Shown here: piece by piece, positions 61,517 to 64,000 of the stretch | Layout: each line of letters begins with the position of its first letter | Position numbering within the stretch: position 1 is the stretch's first letter | Origin: Pseudoalteromonas galatheae | GTDB lineage: Bacteria; Pseudomonadota; Gammaproteobacteria; Enterobacterales; Alteromonadaceae | Reading direction: 5' to 3' | NCBI RefSeq assembly: GCF_005886105.2 | Contig: NZ_PNCO02000002.1 | Span: 682,001 to 746,000, forward strand | DNA length: 64,000 bases | Position numbers and translations under genes: made by a program | Notes under the pieces: generated by a model | What the model was told of the DNA's origin: nothing | Databases searched by the model: none | What the model saw: the letters and a program-made list of their open reading frames with translations, nothing else

Positions 61517-62347
61517 ATGTCATCGTTGTTGGGTTCAGCGCTTGCGCTTAGCGTTCATGCAAGTGAAGGTGAGGTATTAGTGTTACTTTCGAGCGAAACC
61601 TCGATGGAGCTTGCCAGTGGTGAGACAATAGAAACAGGTTATTATCTCAATGAGTTTGGGATCCCAGCAAAGGCGTTGGTGGATGCTGGATATAAACTGG
61701 TATTAGCAACACCAAAAGGCAATGCCCCTGCTGTTGATCAAAAGTCAGTGACGGTTGATTACTTTGGCGGTGATGAGACTAAATTACAAAGCATCAAAAA
61801 ATTTATTGCTAACCTGCCAGATATTAACGATACCGCGAGTTTTAGCGAGATCCTTGCTGCGGGGTTAGACGAGTTTGATGCGGTATTTATTCCAGGCGGA
61901 CACGCCCCATTAATTGATTTGGCGAATAATCCGCAGGTGGGTGAAATTTTGCGCCATTTTAACCGCGAGAATAAACCTACAGCCGCGATTTGCCACGGCC
62001 CAATTACGTTGCTGTCGGCGCAAAGTGAACCAAAAGCGTATTATCAGAGTTTAACAACACAATCACCTGTTCAAGCGAAAAACTGGATTTATGACGGATA
62101 TCAAATGACGATATTTTCGAACCCAGAAGAACAAGTATTTGAAAGCACGTTAAATGGCGAAAAACTCAACTTTTACCCAGCAGCCGCGATGTCCCAGGCT
62201 GGAGGAGAGATGCAGTTTGCAAATGCATGGCAGCCAAAAGTGGTTGTTGATAGAGAGCTAATTACAGGGCAAAACCCGTTTTCAGACAAATTACTAGCAG
62301 AAAAGCTGCTAGAAATGTTAGCGAAAGAACCGAATATTAAACAGTAA
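61517..62347 (+). CDS. DJ-1/PfpI-family protein, 5' end displaced by the insertion element
   Basis: About 276 residues remain. VFIPGGHAPLIDL and the nucleophile AAICHGPITLL (Cys159-His160) mark the class-I glutamine-amidotransferase-like/Hsp31-type fold. The start now reads MSSLLGSALALSVHASEG, a signal-peptide core without its charged n-region; that region (MNKSL) is found at 59981 on the other side of the element. So it is probably a pseudogene, or it is made in a form that is no longer exported. No good ribosome site precedes 61517. The iron alcohol dehydrogenase gene follows after 10 bases. Confidence 0.75.
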   Translation: MSSLLGSALALSVHASEGEVLVLLSSETSMELASGETIETGYYLNEFGIPAKALVDAGYKLVLATPKGNAPAVDQKSVTVDYFGGDETKLQSIKKFIANLPDINDTASFSEILAAGLDEFDAVFIPGGHAPLIDLANNPQVGEILRHFNRENKPTAAICHGPITLLSAQSEPKAYYQSLTTQSPVQAKNWIYDGYQMTIFSNPEEQVFESTLNGEKLNFYPAAAMSQAGGEMQFANAWQPKVVVDRELITGQNPFSDKLLAEKLLEMLAKEPNIKQ

Positions 62348-62357
62348 GGAATTGAGC

Positions 62358-63512
62358 ATGCTTAATTTTGTATTTAAAAATCAAACCGAAATTCTTTTTG
62401 GTAAAGGCCAAATGAGTGAAATCACCTCACGATTACCAGAGACAGCAAAGGTGCTGCTACTGTACGGCGGTGGCTCAATTAAAAACAATGGTGTATACGA
62501 CCAAGCTATGAGTGCATTGACAGGTGTTGAGGTTGTGGAATTTGGTGGTGTGGAGCCAAACCCAACATATGAAACACTAATGCAAGCGGTCGCGACGGCA
62601 AAGCAAAATGATGTGAACTTTATTCTTGCGGTTGGCGGCGGCAGTGTTATCGACGGCGCAAAGTTTGTGGCGGCAGCTTTTAATTTTGACGGTGAGCCTT
62701 GGGACATTTTGGTAAAAGGTGCAAGCTTTAGCAATCCATTACCGATTGGTGCTGTGCTTACTTTACCTGCTACAGGCTCTGAGAGTAACGGCAACTCAGT
62801 GGTTACTAAAAAGGCAACTTCGCAAAAGCGTGCATTTTCGTCACCGACGGTACAGCCGCAGTTTGCGGTACTCGATCCAGAATACACCTATTCACTGCCG
62901 CCTCGCCAAGTGAGTAATGGGGTAGTGGATGCGTTTGTTCACGTGATTGAGCAGTATTTAACATATCCAGTAAATGCGCCACTGCAAGACAGATTCGCAG
63001 AAGGTATTTTACAAACGCTTATCAGCGAAGGGCCAAAGGCGTTAAGCGAGCCTAACAATTATGATGTAAGAGCAAACGTTATGTGGTCTGCAACTATGGC
63101 GCTAAATGGCCTTATTGGTCAAGGCGTGCCACAGGATTGGTCAACACATATGATTGGTCATGAGCTAACGGCATTGTATAACCTTGACCACGCGCAAACG
63201 CTTGCGATTGTATTACCTGCGGTGATGTATGTGCAACGAGACAAAAAAGCCGAGAAAATCAAGCAACTTGGTGAGCGTGTATTTGGTATTGCAGCTGCAG
63301 ACGAAGCACAGCAAATTGACCAAACGATAAAAGCAGTTCAGGACTTTTTTGAGTCGATGGCGGTGCAAACGCGTTTAGCTGATTATCAATTAGACGAAAA
63401 AGCAGTACAAGAAGTTATCGCTAACCTAGAAAAGAACGGCATGACGGCACTAGGTGAGCACGGCGATATTGATTTAGCGAAGGCGAAAGAGATTTTAATG
63501 CTGGCGTTGTGA
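62358..63512 (+). CDS. Iron-containing alcohol dehydrogenase (YqhD/BdhA-like)
   Basis: About 384 residues. NAD(P)-binding GGGSVIDGAKF and the metal-site region DAFVHVIEQYLT, HMIGHELTALYNLDHAQT with its histidines match the iron-dependent ADH family, most like YqhD/butanol dehydrogenase. It reduces aldehydes, likely with NADPH. The ATG at 62358 follows AAGGA; a TTG at 62352 is a weaker choice. It pairs with the DJ-1-like gene in one operon, consistent with aldehyde or glyoxal detoxification. If the element blocks the upstream promoter, expression may depend on it. Confidence 0.9.
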   Translation: MLNFVFKNQTEILFGKGQMSEITSRLPETAKVLLLYGGGSIKNNGVYDQAMSALTGVEVVEFGGVEPNPTYETLMQAVATAKQNDVNFILAVGGGSVIDGAKFVAAAFNFDGEPWDILVKGASFSNPLPIGAVLTLPATGSESNGNSVVTKKATSQKRAFSSPTVQPQFAVLDPEYTYSLPPRQVSNGVVDAFVHVIEQYLTYPVNAPLQDRFAEGILQTLISEGPKALSEPNNYDVRANVMWSATMALNGLIGQGVPQDWSTHMIGHELTALYNLDHAQTLAIVLPAVMYVQRDKKAEKIKQLGERVFGIAAADEAQQIDQTIKAVQDFFESMAVQTRLADYQLDEKAVQEVIANLEKNGMTALGEHGDIDLAKAKEILMLAL

Positions 63513-63524
63513 TTTAGATATATC

Positions 63525-63559
63525 AAAAAAGAGCTGATTGATTATAGTCAGCTCTTTTT
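63525..63559. terminator. Bidirectional terminator
   Basis: AAAAAAGAGCTGA, 10-base loop, TCAGCTCTTTTT, between the converging dehydrogenase and the last gene. Confidence 0.9.
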
Positions 63560-63581
63560 AATATCAATAGATGTTATTTAG

Positions 63582-64000
63582 CTACTCAACAGTGATATCT
63601 TGATGTCCGACTTCTGTCCAAGAGTTGTCAATCCACCGGATCTTCGCTACAACACGAAATTGTCCTGGTTGATTGAAATAGGCAACTGCGCGAGCGCTCC
63701 TAGAAATTTCCCCTCCCGATAGCGCATAATTATTATCACTTAACTCAGACAATGTATAAATAGCATCTGATGAACGGTTTGAAGAGTCATACTTCTTCAT
63801 ATTAAACAAAAAGTTACCATTTGAGTCATGTACTGCCAAAGCGATATGCCTAAAATGGTACGGGGTACTATTCGTTATGTTCTTAACTTTAAATTGGGCG
63901 TCAAAGTTTGGTCTAGATATTGTTGCATCAGGATCGGCTGCTATTCTGTGTCCGCTCACCCAAAAGTCTTGTACTCGCATACCTAGCAGATAATTATTAA
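63582..64000 (-). CDS. C-terminal part of an unknown protein, cut by the window edge
   Basis: The frame is open from the window edge to a stop at 63582; an ATG at 63980 exists but the residues before it (NNYLLG) continue the frame, so the gene probably starts outside. The visible 139 residues form a beta-rich domain with FDAQFKVKNITNSTPYHFRH, ALAVHDSNGNFLFNMKKYDS and a final TEVGHQDITVE, like an immunoglobulin-type sandwich often found at the end of secreted enzymes. Function unknown. Confidence 0.55.
   Translation of the reverse strand, partial: NNYLLGMRVQDFWVSGHRIAADPDATISRPNFDAQFKVKNITNSTPYHFRHIALAVHDSNGNFLFNMKKYDSSNRSSDAIYTLSELSDNNYALSGGEISRSARAVAYFNQPGQFRVVAKIRWIDNSWTEVGHQDITVE

Noticed and set aside
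62381..62887. Long open frame on the minus strand opposite the alcohol dehydrogenase gene
   Set aside because: It lies wholly inside a well-supported gene on the other strand, and its translation shows no family motif.

Overview
The window looks like chromosomal DNA of a marine gammaproteobacterium of the Alteromonadales, most like Pseudoalteromonas. This is an inference from gene content (secreted GH19 chitinase, subtilisin with a PPC tail, MHYT hybrid kinase, AztD-like zinc protein, many one-gene surface lipoproteins), moderate-to-low GC and Shewanella/Vibrio-like core genes. No rRNA, tRNA or CRISPR array was seen.

Layout. 0-2.2 kb: a porin-like protein, a STAS-like protein and a short-chain dehydrogenase. 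2.3-6.5 kb: a coupled ATPase-permease-AttH/CrtC-like lipoprotein operon. 6.7-10.9 kb: an MHYT-PAS-PAS hybrid histidine kinase overlapping a REC-HD-GYP response regulator. 10.9-12.1 kb: a beta-barrel outer-membrane protein preceded by a decayed fragment resembling it. 12.1-14.5 kb: a GNAT / FAD-oxidoreductase / GNAT operon on the minus strand. 14.7-23.3 kb: a secreted-enzyme region with a chitinase, a classical subtilisin, a secreted Hint-domain protein, an unknown exported protein and two very divergent subtilase-like proteins. 23.4-27 kb: RNA methyltransferase, DUF2999-like protein, beta-propeller lipoprotein, EamA transporter. 27.1-31.2 kb: nucleoside salvage (udk and a CNT permease divergent from deoB-deoD), with a pair of identical palindromes in the shared control region. 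31.4-51.6 kb: mixed accessory genes, including two orphan periplasmic binding proteins, an HDAC-like hydrolase, an MCP with tandem HAMP units, a small inverted-repeat (MITE-like) element, a PhoD phosphatase carrying fibronectin-type-II-like modules, a Zur-boxed AztD-like protein, CorA, and a hydrolase-TetR-GNAT operon with twin operator-like repeats.

51.7-57.4 kb is the most unusual part. A REP-like tandem array is followed by a family of tandem paralogues, each with an N-terminal XRE-type helix-turn-helix domain fused to a multi-span membrane domain. The heads are almost identical and the membrane domains have diverged. One member is split into a head-only gene, a 47-residue peptide gene and a membrane-only gene. 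Three copies of a 41-bp element at a fixed distance from the first ATG divide the locus into three transcription units. I do not know a described system with this layout.

57.5-64 kb: a class-I FicT/FicA toxin-antitoxin pair, a LysR regulator, and a DJ-1/PfpI-iron alcohol dehydrogenase pair. An IS1111-type element of the IS110 family appears to have landed in the signal peptide of the DJ-1 gene; its ends, subterminal repeats and a strongly structured 3' non-coding region (candidate bridge RNA) can be read directly. The window ends inside a minus-strand gene.
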